Positions 7,909 through 16,398 of a stretch of DNA of 64,000 bases are shown here, one piece after another. Source of the stretch: Chitinophagaceae bacterium. Its GTDB lineage: Bacteria; Bacteroidota; Bacteroidia; Chitinophagales; Chitinophagaceae. A model generated the notes under the pieces. It made no database searches. It saw only the letters and a list, made by a program, of their open reading frames with translations, and was not told the origin of the DNA. Each line of letters opens with the position of its first letter. The first letter of the stretch is position 1. Location: contig JANYCA010000202.1 of assembly GCA_025360525.1 (NCBI GenBank), forward strand, positions 1-64,000. The letters are read 5' to 3'. A program made the translations under genes and the position numbers.

Positions 7909-8790
7909 ATGAACCCAAAGCTTTTAAAAGTTAATACGCAACCCAATCAAAGCTTTAGCATAAGGCGGGATGCGGTGCCTTATTTTTACAACAACTGGCA
8001 CTTTCATCCGGAAATGGAACTGGTACACATTCAAAAAGGGAGTGGCATACAATTTATCGGCGATAATGTGAGCCGGTTTAAAAAAGATGATCTTATTTTG
8101 GTTGGCTCCAATATTCCACATTTATGGCGATGTGATGATGCTTATTTTCAGCAAAATTCAACATTAAAAGCCATTGCAACTGTTGCACATTTCAGCGAAA
8201 ATTTCTGGGGTAACGATTTTATTGAACTTCCGGAAAACAAGAAAATAAAAGAGTTGATTGTAACTGCAAAAAGAGGAATTATTATTAAAGGGAAGGCAAA
8301 ACTTATAGTGGCCGAGCTTATGCAACAAATGTTGGTTGCAGAAAATACAGACAGGATAATACTTTTGCTGCAAATATTAAAAAGCATTGCTGAAGGCAGC
8401 AAAGCCAATACACTGCTTGTATCGAAGGGTTTTGCACCCAGCCTCGAAATAAAGGAAACAGAACGAATTAATAATATTTACACCCACTCCATTGCAAATT
8501 TTAAAGGGAAAATAAGTTTAAATAATATTGCTAAAATTGCCAACATCAGTCCCAACTCATTTTGCAGGTATTTTAAATTGCATACCCGAAAAACATACAA
8601 CCATTTTTTACAGGAGCTGAGGGTAGGCCATGCCTGCAAATTGCTCATACAAAACAAACTAAATATTACACAGGTATGTTACGAAAGCGGGTTTAACAAT
8701 GTGACCAATTTTTACAAATCATTTAAAAAAATAACCGGTAATTCTCCGCTTGAATATCAAAAGCAATATCTCACAAACGCAGAAATTTAA
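7909..8790 (+). CDS. AraC family transcriptional regulator of the fucose locus
   Basis: A 293-residue regulator with an N-terminal cupin-like sensor domain (about residues 15-100, with WHFHPEMELVHIQKG) and a C-terminal pair of helix-turn-helix motifs (about residues 185-288: ISLNNIAKIANISPNSFCRYFK, trimmed here to the conserved frame, and the second helix around TQVCYESGFNNVTNFYKSFK). I chose the ATG at 7909 over the TTG at 7885 because it gives a conventional start. It is transcribed away from the fucose operon with a shared gap of about 155 bp, so it probably controls that operon and senses fucose or an intermediate (inference). Confidence 0.87.
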   Translation: MNPKLLKVNTQPNQSFSIRRDAVPYFYNNWHFHPEMELVHIQKGSGIQFIGDNVSRFKKDDLILVGSNIPHLWRCDDAYFQQNSTLKAIATVAHFSENFWGNDFIELPENKKIKELIVTAKRGIIIKGKAKLIVAELMQQMLVAENTDRIILLLQILKSIAEGSKANTLLVSKGFAPSLEIKETERINNIYTHSIANFKGKISLNNIAKIANISPNSFCRYFKLHTRKTYNHFLQELRVGHACKLLIQNKLNITQVCYESGFNNVTNFYKSFKKITGNSPLEYQKQYLTNAEI

Positions 8791-8997
8791 TGCTGTATTC
8801 CCTGCAATCAATATTGTATCACAACTATGGCCCGCTATTTTTTATTGCGTAGTTGCCAAAGTAGTTTTACTAAACCAGCTTACAAATTTTCTTACTCAAG
8901 TTGATGAATGACTGTTTTGTTTGATTGATACAGTAAGTACTACAACGGCACTTTTTTTTCATAACTTCATCATTAAACATTTAAAAAGTAAATACTC

Positions 8998-10707
8998 ATG
9001 CGCATACCTTACCTCTGCATCGCACTGCTTTTTAGCCACCTGCTCGTTGTTGCACAAAGCAAACCAATTGCTACCGCAGACCTTATTTTAATTAACGGTA
9101 TTGTGTGGACGGGTAACGAGGACCCTGCATTTACAGACGCAGTTGCTATAAAAGGGAACCGAATTTTACAGACAGGCACTTCCTCCGTAGTTAAGAAAAT
9201 GGCTGGAAAAGCTACCAGGATTATTGATTTAAAAGGGAGGCTTGTTACAGCGGGTATTAACGATGCGCATGTGCATTTTTTATCCGGCTCCCTAAGTTTA
9301 TCTGCCATTGATTTAAATGAATGCAAAACGGAGCAGGAGGCTTTAAACATTGTAGCGGCCTTTGCAAAAAAACACCCTGAAAATAAATGGCTCACCGGCT
9401 TGGGCTGGCAGTACAGCATCTTTCCGGGCAGTATGCCCACAAAGAAAGGCTTGGATAAAATAAGTAGCACCCGGCCAATTTACATAAGAGCCTACGACGG
9501 GCATAGCGCATGGGTAAACAGCAAGGCGCTTGAATTGGCGGGCATTAATAAAAACACAAAGTTTGATGGTTTTGGAGAAATAGTAAGAGATGCAAACGGT
9601 GAACCAACTGGTGCTTTAATTGAAGGGGCAAAATATTTGGTAGGCAAATTATTACCGGAACCAACAAGGGAAGAAGAATTGGCTGCTTTGCGCCAGGGAA
9701 TGCAATATGCTGCTGAACATGGCATGACGACCATTCAAAATGCCAGCGGGGATATGGAGGAATTATCATTGTACGAAACGCTGTTAAAAAATAAGGAACT
9801 TTCCATTCGGTATGGCGCTGCATTTAGTGTAGATGAGCACACGACTGATGCGGACATACAAACTTTTGTGGCTGCCAGAAACCGCATTGGAAAGAGCCCG
9901 CAATTACGTGCCGGTTCTATTAAATTTATGTTGGATGGTGTGATAGAATCTCATACAGCACCCATGCTGGAACCATATAGTGATGTGCCAACCGATAGTA
10001 AACTGGCCAACAGCGATTTCGCCATTCCGCTGGAGCGCTACCGCAGCCTCGTAACAAAACTTGACAAAGCAGGGTTTCAAATTTACACACATGCCATCGG
10101 CGACAGATCTGTAAGAGAAGTATTGAATGCGTATGAAAATGCCCAACAAATAAATGGTGTAAGAGATAGCCGCCATCGCATTGAACACATTGAGCAAAGT
10201 TCGCCGGATGATTTACCGAGGTTTGCAAAGCTGGGTGTGATGGCGTCGATGGAGCCCATTCATGCTGATCCGGGAAGTGTGGAAGTATGGTCGAAAGCTG
10301 TGGGCGAAAAAAGATTGCCGCATGCATTTGTGTGGGCTTCAATGTTGAAAAATAAAGCGCACCTTGTTTATAGCAGCGACTGGCCGGCATGCTCAAACCC
10401 TGATCCCATAAGAGGTTTGCACAATGCAGTTAACCGCCGTACTATTGATGGGCTGCCGGAAAACGGCTGGGTACCTGAGCAAAAAATTTCAATTAAAGAT
10501 GCGTTGATTGCTTATACACAGGGTGGTGCTTATTCTTCGTTTGATGAAAATGAAAAGGGTAAAATAATGCCTGGCTACCTGGCGGATATTGTTGTTTATT
10601 CTCAAAATCTTTTTGAAATTGCGCCCATGGATACTTACAAAACAAAGGTTGTACTGACAATTTTTGACGGAAAAATTATTTATGAGAATAAGGGATTGAT
10701 GAAGTAG
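8998..10707 (+). CDS. Exported amidohydrolase family protein (YtcJ/Amidohydro_3 type)
   Basis: A 569-residue protein with an N-terminal signal peptide ending near AQSKP. The amidohydrolase_3 pattern is clear: a beta-sandwich start with DLILINGIVWTG, the metal motif NDAHVHF near residue 90, THAIGDRSVREVL, HRIEHIEQ, and YSSDWPACSNPDPIRGL near the C terminus. Members include formamide- and aryl-amide-type hydrolases, but the physiological substrate of the exported Bacteroidota group is generally unknown. It follows the fucose regulator in the same direction after 207 bp, with no evidence of co-transcription. An A/T-rich hairpin follows the stop. Confidence 0.85.
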   Translation: MRIPYLCIALLFSHLLVVAQSKPIATADLILINGIVWTGNEDPAFTDAVAIKGNRILQTGTSSVVKKMAGKATRIIDLKGRLVTAGINDAHVHFLSGSLSLSAIDLNECKTEQEALNIVAAFAKKHPENKWLTGLGWQYSIFPGSMPTKKGLDKISSTRPIYIRAYDGHSAWVNSKALELAGINKNTKFDGFGEIVRDANGEPTGALIEGAKYLVGKLLPEPTREEELAALRQGMQYAAEHGMTTIQNASGDMEELSLYETLLKNKELSIRYGAAFSVDEHTTDADIQTFVAARNRIGKSPQLRAGSIKFMLDGVIESHTAPMLEPYSDVPTDSKLANSDFAIPLERYRSLVTKLDKAGFQIYTHAIGDRSVREVLNAYENAQQINGVRDSRHRIEHIEQSSPDDLPRFAKLGVMASMEPIHADPGSVEVWSKAVGEKRLPHAFVWASMLKNKAHLVYSSDWPACSNPDPIRGLHNAVNRRTIDGLPENGWVPEQKISIKDALIAYTQGGAYSSFDENEKGKIMPGYLADIVVYSQNLFEIAPMDTYKTKVVLTIFDGKIIYENKGLMK

Positions 10708-10849
10708 AAAAGGTTAACAGTTTGAATGCTTAAAGTTTCTTTTTGCAGGATTAATTATTTAAATCGCAAAGTCAATTTACTGAATAGGCAGTCTCTATTT
10801 TCTTTTTTTTCTTGATAAAAAAAGAAACAAAAAAAATCAAGGCTGCATA

Positions 10850-11034
10850 AAAAAGGCTAAAAATTTGAACGCTTGTCTAAAATGAAATTAGCTCAAGCTT
10901 CAGAATATTCCAAAGCAGTAGTGCAACCTACGGGCTAAAAGCAAATCCAGTCATTGGTAACATCAATTTCATTTTTTTTACGACAATCATTTAAATTTTC
11001 TTTACGCCTTTTTTATAAGGCCGATCATAAGCAT
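10850..11034 (+). repeat. Intergenic tandem repeat, copy 1
   Basis: First copy of a direct repeat of about 184 bp. Shared landmarks with copy 2, in order, are TAAAATGAAATTAGCTCAAG, AATATTCCAAAGCAGTAGTG, TGGTAACATCAATTTCATTT, TTTACGCC and TTTTTTATAAGGCCG. No open frame is conserved between the copies, so it is non-coding. It lies just downstream of a convergent gene end. Confidence 0.85.
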
Positions 11035-11042
11035 GCGAACTG

Positions 11043-11225
11043 AAAAAGTTAAAAATATAAGCGCATTTCTAAAATGAAATTAGCTCAAGCTGCAGCATAT
11101 TCCAAAGCAGTAGTGCAACTTACGGGCTAAAATCAAAGCCCGTCAATGGTAACATCAATTTCATTTCTTTACGACAATTATTCAAATTTTCTTTACGCCT
11201 TTTTTATAAGGCCGGTCCTGAGCAT
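11043..11225 (+). repeat. Intergenic tandem repeat, copy 2
   Basis: Second copy of the direct repeat, starting 8 nt after copy 1. It matches copy 1 along its whole length with scattered substitutions and one or two small indels. A shorter, more diverged relative of its right end occurs at 13161-13220. Confidence 0.85.
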
Positions 11226-11370
11226 TTTTTACTAAATCATTAATCCTAAAAAAAGAGCAAAACGATATTATAATTAAAGCCCAATAGCAAATCTCCCGTT
11301 GAACGGAGCGTCGCCACTGAAGTTGAATCAGGGTGCTAATGCCGGTATCAAAAAAAAGGTTCAATAAAAA

Positions 11371-11397
11371 ACCTCTTAGTAAATGCTAAGAGGTTTT
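11371..11397 (-). terminator. Rho-independent terminator of mdh
   Basis: A perfect 9-bp stem (ACCTCTTAG / CTAAGAGGT) with a 6-nt loop. On the minus strand the hairpin is followed by a run of T residues. It lies 24 nt past the mdh stop. Confidence 0.85.
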
Positions 11398-11420
11398 TCT
11401 ATAAAATATGCAGTGGGCTT

Positions 11421-12350
11421 TTAGAGTGTTTTTAACACATCGTTCATGCTTCTAACCGCATCTGCACTTTTGTTAAAGGCAGCTTGTTCTGTTTCATTTA
11501 ATTTAAAGTCGAGGATTTTTTCCCAGCCATTTCTGCCGATGGTAACGGGTACTCCAAGACAAATATCCGATTGGCCATATTCACCTTCTAGCGCTACGCA
11601 GCAGGTGAATAATTTTTTCTCGTTACGTAAAATGGATTCTACTAAAGCGGCTCCGGCAGCACCTGGTGCGTACCAGGCTGAAGTGCCGATTAAGGCAGTT
11701 AAAGTGGCACCACCCACCATGGTATCTTTAATAATTTGTTCCTGTTGGGTTAAACTTAAAAAGTCTGTAACCGGGGCACTGTTCCAAGTGGCAAGTCGCA
11801 TTAAAGGGATCATGGTAGTATCTCCGTGTCCACCTACAACCACTGCATTTAAATCAGCAGGACTGCAACCTAAATGCTGGCTCAGCTGGTATTTAAAACG
11901 GCTGCTATCCAATGTGCCGCCCATGCCAATGATACGGTTTTTTGGCAAGCCTGTGGAGGTTAAAGCCAGGTAGGTCATGGTATCCATTGGATTGCTGATA
12001 ACAATAATAATTGCATCGGGTGAATATTGCAGGATGTTCTGTGCAACCGTACGAACGATTCCAGCATTTACACCAATAAGTTCTTCTCTCGTCATGCCCG
12101 GCTTACGTGGCAGGCCGGATGTTATTACCACTACATCGCTTTTGGCGGTTTTGCTGTAGTCGTTGGTGCTGCCCACAATTTTTGTATCAAAGCCAAGAAG
12201 GGTAGCTGTCTGCATCATATCCTGGGCCTTACCTTCCGCAACGCCTTCTTTAATATCAAGCAAAACCAATTCTGTACACAACTCTTTGCGGGCAATATTA
12301 TCGGCACAGGTAGCGCCTACTGCGCCTGCACCTACAACTGTAACTTTCAT
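11421..12350 (-). CDS. mdh: Malate dehydrogenase
   Basis: A 309-residue LDH-like malate dehydrogenase that converts L-malate and NAD+ to oxaloacetate in the TCA cycle. The Rossmann start is VTVVGAGAVGATCADNIA. The substrate loop carries GLPRKPGMTREEL, where Arg residues at the malate-specific positions separate it from lactate dehydrogenases. SNPMDTMTYLA follows, and the catalytic His is in VVGGHGDTTMIPL near residue 175. Length is normal for the family. It stands alone, with its own promoter-like element, a periodic repeat array upstream and a terminator. Confidence 0.96.
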   Translation of the reverse strand: MKVTVVGAGAVGATCADNIARKELCTELVLLDIKEGVAEGKAQDMMQTATLLGFDTKIVGSTNDYSKTAKSDVVVITSGLPRKPGMTREELIGVNAGIVRTVAQNILQYSPDAIIIVISNPMDTMTYLALTSTGLPKNRIIGMGGTLDSSRFKYQLSQHLGCSPADLNAVVVGGHGDTTMIPLMRLATWNSAPVTDFLSLTQQEQIIKDTMVGGATLTALIGTSAWYAPGAAGAALVESILRNEKKLFTCCVALEGEYGQSDICLGVPVTIGRNGWEKILDFKLNETEQAAFNKSADAVRSMNDVLKTL

Positions 12351-12387
12351 GTTAAAATATGTTTTAAATGTTATAAATTTTATAATA

Positions 12388-12418
12388 CAAAGGTAGGTGG
12401 AAATGCTGTTGAATTAAA
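12388..12418 (-). promoter_or_regulatory. Probable mdh promoter (-33 TTTA, -7 TACCTTTG)
   Basis: On the minus strand, TTTA (12415-12418) is separated by exactly 19 nt from TACCTTTG (12388-12395). The Bacteroidota consensus is TTTG, about 19 nt, TAnnTTTG. The predicted start is near 12381, giving a leader of about 30 nt before the mdh ATG. The -33 box overlaps the first unit of the periodic TTGAA array. Confidence 0.6.
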
Positions 12419-12500
12419 TTGAATAGTGTTGAATTTGGTTGAATTTTGTTGAAGATGGTTGAATGGATTGATAAGGCTGAATGTTGTTGAAAACAGTTTA
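12405..12500. repeat. 10-bp periodic TTGAA array upstream of mdh
   Basis: TTGAA begins at 12409, 12419, 12429, 12439, 12449 and 12459, six times with exactly 10-bp spacing. Looser copies follow out to about 12520 (TTGAT, CTGAA, TTGAA, TTGAG). The core unit reads roughly GTTGAATTNN. The array abuts and overlaps the -33 region of mdh. Opposite-strand frames across it encode only low-complexity sequence. Confidence 0.8.
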
Positions 12501-12595
12501 AGGGTTGAGTGGGTTGATAAAGTATGCGCAAGTTTTTAGGGCGGATTGCTGATGTTTCCAACAATACACATCATGTGCACATCAAAAATTTAAAA

Positions 12596-13093
12596 TTACA
12601 AATCAATGGAGGCAGCAATTTTATTTATCTCTACATTGCCTTCAAAATGCTGAACAAATTTCCCTTTTTTATTGTACAAAAACATACTGGGGTAGGTGTG
12701 CAGTTTATAAAAAGTTCCAAGGAAAAATTTACTGTCACGACCAACAGAAATGGAGGGATAATCTGCAAGGTTGAAATCTTCGTAAAACTTTTTTATAAGG
12801 TTAAAGTTGAGAAAACTCACCATAACAATCTGCACTCCTTTCAACAGTGCGATGTCTGTTTTTAATAGCTTTATCTGGTGTTTGCAATGATCACAATCCG
12901 GGCTAAAAAGGATGATGAGTGTGGGCTTCCTTTTCTTTAAATCAGCCTTGGCAAAAGTTGTGCTGTCCGGCGCTGTTTGTATAGTAAATGGCGGTACATC
13001 CGGAAACTGAAGGTACAATGCGGTAGTATCTTGTTGTGCATTTGCTGTGCAAAAGGCAGCTATCGCAAACAGTATTAAAATGCATTTTTTCAT
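12596..13093 (-). CDS. Exported thioredoxin-fold protein (TlpA/redoxin-like)
   Basis: A 165-residue protein with a signal peptide (cleavage near AFCTANAQ) and a thioredoxin fold. The active-site pair is C67-D-H-C70 in LFSPDCDHCKH, and the cis-Pro segment is LHTYPSMFLY. It should act in the periplasm as a thiol-disulfide oxidoreductase or a cytochrome-maturation type reductase. The CDHC redox motif, seen directly, is less usual than CxPC variants and gives no firm clue to its partner. It is monocistronic as far as can be seen, transcribed toward mdh with about 180 bp between the genes. Confidence 0.78.
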   Translation of the reverse strand: MKKCILILFAIAAFCTANAQQDTTALYLQFPDVPPFTIQTAPDSTTFAKADLKKRKPTLIILFSPDCDHCKHQIKLLKTDIALLKGVQIVMVSFLNFNLIKKFYEDFNLADYPSISVGRDSKFFLGTFYKLHTYPSMFLYNKKGKFVQHFEGNVEINKIAASIDL

Positions 13094-13561
13094 AGTTGGT
13101 GTTTTTGTAAAACTAATGCCTTTTTTATATTATGGATGAGATGTTGATGGGAATAATGGGAATCATTCAAAATTACTCAAACTCTTTTTATGAGGCTGGC
13201 CATTAAGATTCGAACTCTTATCCTACGCTGTTTAACTTTCAGAGTTTGTCGAAGGTATAAAATTTAAAAATCCAGATTTTATTGGCTCAAAGCCTGAACA
13301 CATTCTGAGCCAATTGAGCCAGTTATGAGCCAATTAAAATATAGTTCGTTCCTGCTCCAACATCACCAGTTCTTTTAAACATTTTAAATATTTTGACGCA
13401 ATTGACGCAATTCAAATTAGGATATAAAAAGCCCCTGCTCCTTTTTTCTTCTATACTTGTAAACTAATTTGTGGCCAATTAATGGGCAATAAAAAATCTA
13501 TCGTACACTTTCACACATGTCTCGCAAATAAAATTGCCCAATTATTGTTCTTTTTGCCCAA
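13094..13561. other. Non-coding stretch with a diverged repeat relic
   Basis: This 468-bp interval has no supported gene. It contains a short relative of the 10850-11225 repeat at 13161-13220. The GATTCGAACT string at 13207-13216 resembles a tRNA T-loop on the minus strand, but no cloverleaf can be built around it. Confidence 0.6.
13161..13220 (+). repeat. Diverged partial copy of the 10850-11225 repeat family
   Basis: The order ATTCAAA, CTC, TTTTTATGAGGCTGG, CAT and CGAACT follows the right end of copy 1 (ATTTAAA, CGCC, TTTTTATAAGGCCGA, CAT, CGAACT). I estimate roughly three in four positions match over about 60 nt, by eye only. Confidence 0.45.
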
Positions 13562-14890
13562 TTATTGCCCAATTGGCTTGTACGAAATACCAGCTCCATG
13601 TGTTCCTGATTTTATTAAAATCTGATACTTATTTACAAGTTCTGTTAATTCATTGGTGGCTGTTCTTTTTGAGATGGAGTTAATTTCCTGAAATTCCTTA
13701 TTGGATATTTTACCCTTTTCTTTTGCAAAGAGAACTGCATTTATCTGCCTTTCATTCAACCCCAATCCACTTAAATATTCAACATTATAAATATCCTTTC
13801 TAAACTCAACAAAGAAGCCAGACATATCGTAAAAGTAAATTGGCTTTGGAAGCCCTGCCAATTCACATTCTCTTATCATTTTTAAAAGTTCCCCGTCCCC
13901 ACGATTCTATGTAGCCGCTCCTGAAAAGTGCATTGGCAATATCAGGATTATATGCTTTAGATGGATGTTTGGTCAATAGGTTTTCAATTGTCCAGTTGTC
14001 AGGTAATTGCCCTTCATTCCAAAAAATAATTTTGTCGCTATAAACACTTATTTGAATTGGAGTGCCGCCAGAATAATCTTTATGTGCAACGGCGTTCAGC
14101 AATGCTTCTCTAACTGCATTTCTTGGATATTCATATTTTTCTATTCTGGTGATGCCTTCGTAACTGATTGCTGCTTTTATATATTTTGTAAACAACAAGT
14201 CCATTGTTTTCTCAATCTGCTCAAATAAGTTGCCGTGTATCTCGTCTTGAAATTTCAGGTCATCATCTGTTTCAAAATACCCGATTTTGATGTATGCACC
14301 TGTTACAAATTTTTCTGGTTCTGCATGAAACAAAAGGATAGCTGCTTTTTTTAAAAAATCATTTTCCTTGAGTTGCAAATTTCCAATAAGATGTTCGTTT
14401 GTGTCGGTTAAAATATCTTCCTCAATACGTTGGCTTTTGATTGCACGTTTACGGAAAAAATCAAATGTTTCTTGCTTTAAATCTGTTACAGCAATATTAG
14501 GAACAGGAACAGCATCCCAACGTTTGCCTTTTTTCTGCAAAAGAAATTTGTCCAATGCTGCTCCCTTTAATTCCTGTTTGGTGCTACCGCTTCGGTAATG
14601 ATATTGCCCCTTGTAATTAACAGGGTAGGGATAACCTTCAACTATTATTTCAATAAATTCACCTTGTGTTGTTGTATGCAAATTCACCTCTAACAAAATG
14701 CCCAAAGTGTCTCTCACTTTGTTGGGTATTTCTTCTAATATTTTCTTAGCATCTGTTAAGCCAACGACATTTCCTGCATTGTCTTTGCCTATGAAAATGC
14801 TGCCGCCTTGGCATTAGCAAAGCCGCATATTTATTTTAGGAATTCATCTCTCCAACTACTTTTATATTCTATGTTTTGGGATTCGAGCAT
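13562..14890 (-). pseudogene. Disrupted AlbA_2 / ATP-binding (RecG-like, COG2865) gene
   Basis: When conceptually repaired, the region encodes one protein of roughly 440 residues. It begins at the ATG at 14890 with the AlbA_2 (Schlafen-like) start LESQNIEYKSSWRDEF, passes through the HATPase-like core (AVREALLNAVAHKDYSGG, SGYIESWGRGT), and ends in a winged helix-turn-helix region. Three lesions are visible. An in-frame TAA at 14831-14833 stands where a Trp codon is expected. One base is missing near 14803-14812. One extra base in the T/A run near 13880-13888 throws WGRGT-LK out of frame. The two surviving open pieces (13562-13879 and 13863-14717) are fragments, not separate genes. Such proteins often belong to mobile or defence-associated gene sets. 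Confidence 0.85.
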
Positions 14891-15136
14891 TATTTTTTTA
14901 ATTAATGTCTTTCAACTGTTTAAGCCACTAATTTAAGTTTTTATTGTTGGTTTGTGCCCTATAAATGTTTTTACTAAGTGATGTGTCTGCTTATGGGGTG
15001 GGTGGGCTTTGCGTTGGTATTTCTAGCTCTTTACAAGGCTGGTTTTGCATCGGGGTTTTGTGTGACTTGTCCTGCGCTAAAAATAGGGTTGGGTCGTGTC
15101 GGCAAAGTCATGGATGCTTGTATATGAGTAGGATTT

Positions 15137-16348
15137 TCAATAGGGCGTCACTGAACTCAAAAGCCGGTAGCACTGCGTAGCAATCTCCAATTCCTCATTG
15201 GTTGGTACCACCAATATTTTTACCCTGGATAAAGTGCTATTAATTTCCTGCAGGCCTTCGAGGCGGCGTTGATTATGGGTTTCATCCAGTTCAATGCCCA
15301 GGTACTGCAGGTTGGAGGCACAAAGTTTTCTCATCAGCCGGTCATTTTCTCCCACACCGCCCATGAACACAATGGCATCTAGTCCGTTTAATACAGCTGC
15401 ATAGGCACCAATATATTTACGAATTCGATAGGCATACATTTCGTAGGCCAGCAATGCTTCTTTATCGCCATTTTCTATTTTAGCCCGGATGTCCCGATTA
15501 TCGCTCATGCCGGTTAATCCCAGCATGCCACTCTTTTTATTGAGGATGGCATTTACATTTTCAATATCGTAGCCCAATTGGTTAACCAAATAAAAAATGA
15601 CAGATTGATCAATATCCCCGCAACGGGTGCCCATAATTAAACCATTCATAGGACCAAGGCCCATGCTGGTTTCAACCGATTGGCCGTTGTTAACAGCTGT
15701 GATGCTGCAGCCGTTGCCCAGGTGTATGGTAATTATTTTGCTGACTTCTTTTTGGAGATATTCAATGGCTTTGCCACTCACATATTTATGACTGGTGCCG
15801 TGAAATCCATAGGCCCTTATTCCATAGTCGTTATAAAAATTGGCAGGTATGGCGTAGCGGTAAGCCACCGGTGGAATGGATTGGTGAAAGGCCGTATCAA
15901 AAACAGCTACCTGTTTTGCTCCTGCAAATAATTTTTCGGCTATTTCAATACCTAAATAATTCAGCGGATTGTGCAAAGGCGCCAGCGGAAATAATTTCTT
16001 TATTTTTTCTTTTACGTTGTGATCGATAATAGTCGTTACTGCAAAACTTTCACCACCATGTACTACCCTGTGGCCTACCGCAGCAATTGCAGATGGATCA
16101 CTGATAACCCCCATTTCATTATCGGTTAATAGCCTGGCAACTTCCTGCAGGCCATCAGTATGGTCGGTAATTTCAACTGTTTCTCTTTTCACCAGCTCCT
16201 TTCCATCTTTAAAGGTTTTGTGAATAATAACAGCATCATCCATACCAATTCTTTCAACAATACCGCTGCAAAGTACCGTTGCTGCCGGCATGTTAATGAG
16301 CTGGTATTTGATAGAGCTGCTCCCGGAGTTAATTACAAAAATATTCAT
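15137..16348 (-). CDS. ackA: Acetate kinase
   Basis: A 403-residue enzyme interconverting acetyl phosphate plus ADP with acetate plus ATP. Both family signatures are visible: FVINSGSSSIKYQL at the N terminus and the phosphate-binding stretch AFHGTSHKYVSGKA near residue 175. Nucleotide-binding HLGNGCSITAV and IVFMGGVGENDR follow. Length matches the family. It follows pta after 50 nt on the same strand, forming the usual Pta-AckA unit of acetate overflow and acetate activation. Confidence 0.96.
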   Translation of the reverse strand: MNIFVINSGSSSIKYQLINMPAATVLCSGIVERIGMDDAVIIHKTFKDGKELVKRETVEITDHTDGLQEVARLLTDNEMGVISDPSAIAAVGHRVVHGGESFAVTTIIDHNVKEKIKKLFPLAPLHNPLNYLGIEIAEKLFAGAKQVAVFDTAFHQSIPPVAYRYAIPANFYNDYGIRAYGFHGTSHKYVSGKAIEYLQKEVSKIITIHLGNGCSITAVNNGQSVETSMGLGPMNGLIMGTRCGDIDQSVIFYLVNQLGYDIENVNAILNKKSGMLGLTGMSDNRDIRAKIENGDKEALLAYEMYAYRIRKYIGAYAAVLNGLDAIVFMGGVGENDRLMRKLCASNLQYLGIELDETHNQRRLEGLQEINSTLSRVKILVVPTNEELEIATQCYRLLSSVTPY

Positions 16349-16398
16349 GTGGCTGTTAGATAAAAATATTACGTTGCGTATTAAAAAATATTACTTTT

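Larger units (their letters stand above)
10708..11420. other. Non-coding stretch between the amidohydrolase gene and mdh
   Basis: A gene-free 713-bp interval. It holds an A/T-rich hairpin near 10799-10827 (possible terminator of the amidohydrolase gene), two tandem copies of a repeat of about 184 bp (10850-11225), and the mdh terminator (11371-11397). The short reading frame at 11182-11364 on the minus strand overlaps the repeat and shows no recognisable protein. Confidence 0.75.

Noticed and set aside
10850..11225. CRISPR array
   Set aside because: There are only two copies of a unit of about 184 bp with no spacer structure, and no cas gene is present.
11182..11364. 60-codon minus-strand frame in the repeat region
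   Set aside because: It covers repeat copy 2 and is not conserved in copy 1.
12364..12564. Minus-strand 66-codon frame upstream of mdh
   Set aside because: It runs through the 10-bp TTGAA array and the mdh promoter and encodes only His/Gln/Thr/Ser/Asn-rich low-complexity sequence.
13199..13220. tRNA-like T-loop string GATTCGAACT
   Set aside because: No acceptor stem, D-arm or anticodon arm can be folded around it on either strand. The surrounding sequence belongs to the repeat family at 10850-11225.
14965..15180. Plus-strand 71-codon frame before ackA
   Set aside because: It overlaps the ackA 3' end, has no recognisable domain and shows non-coding composition.
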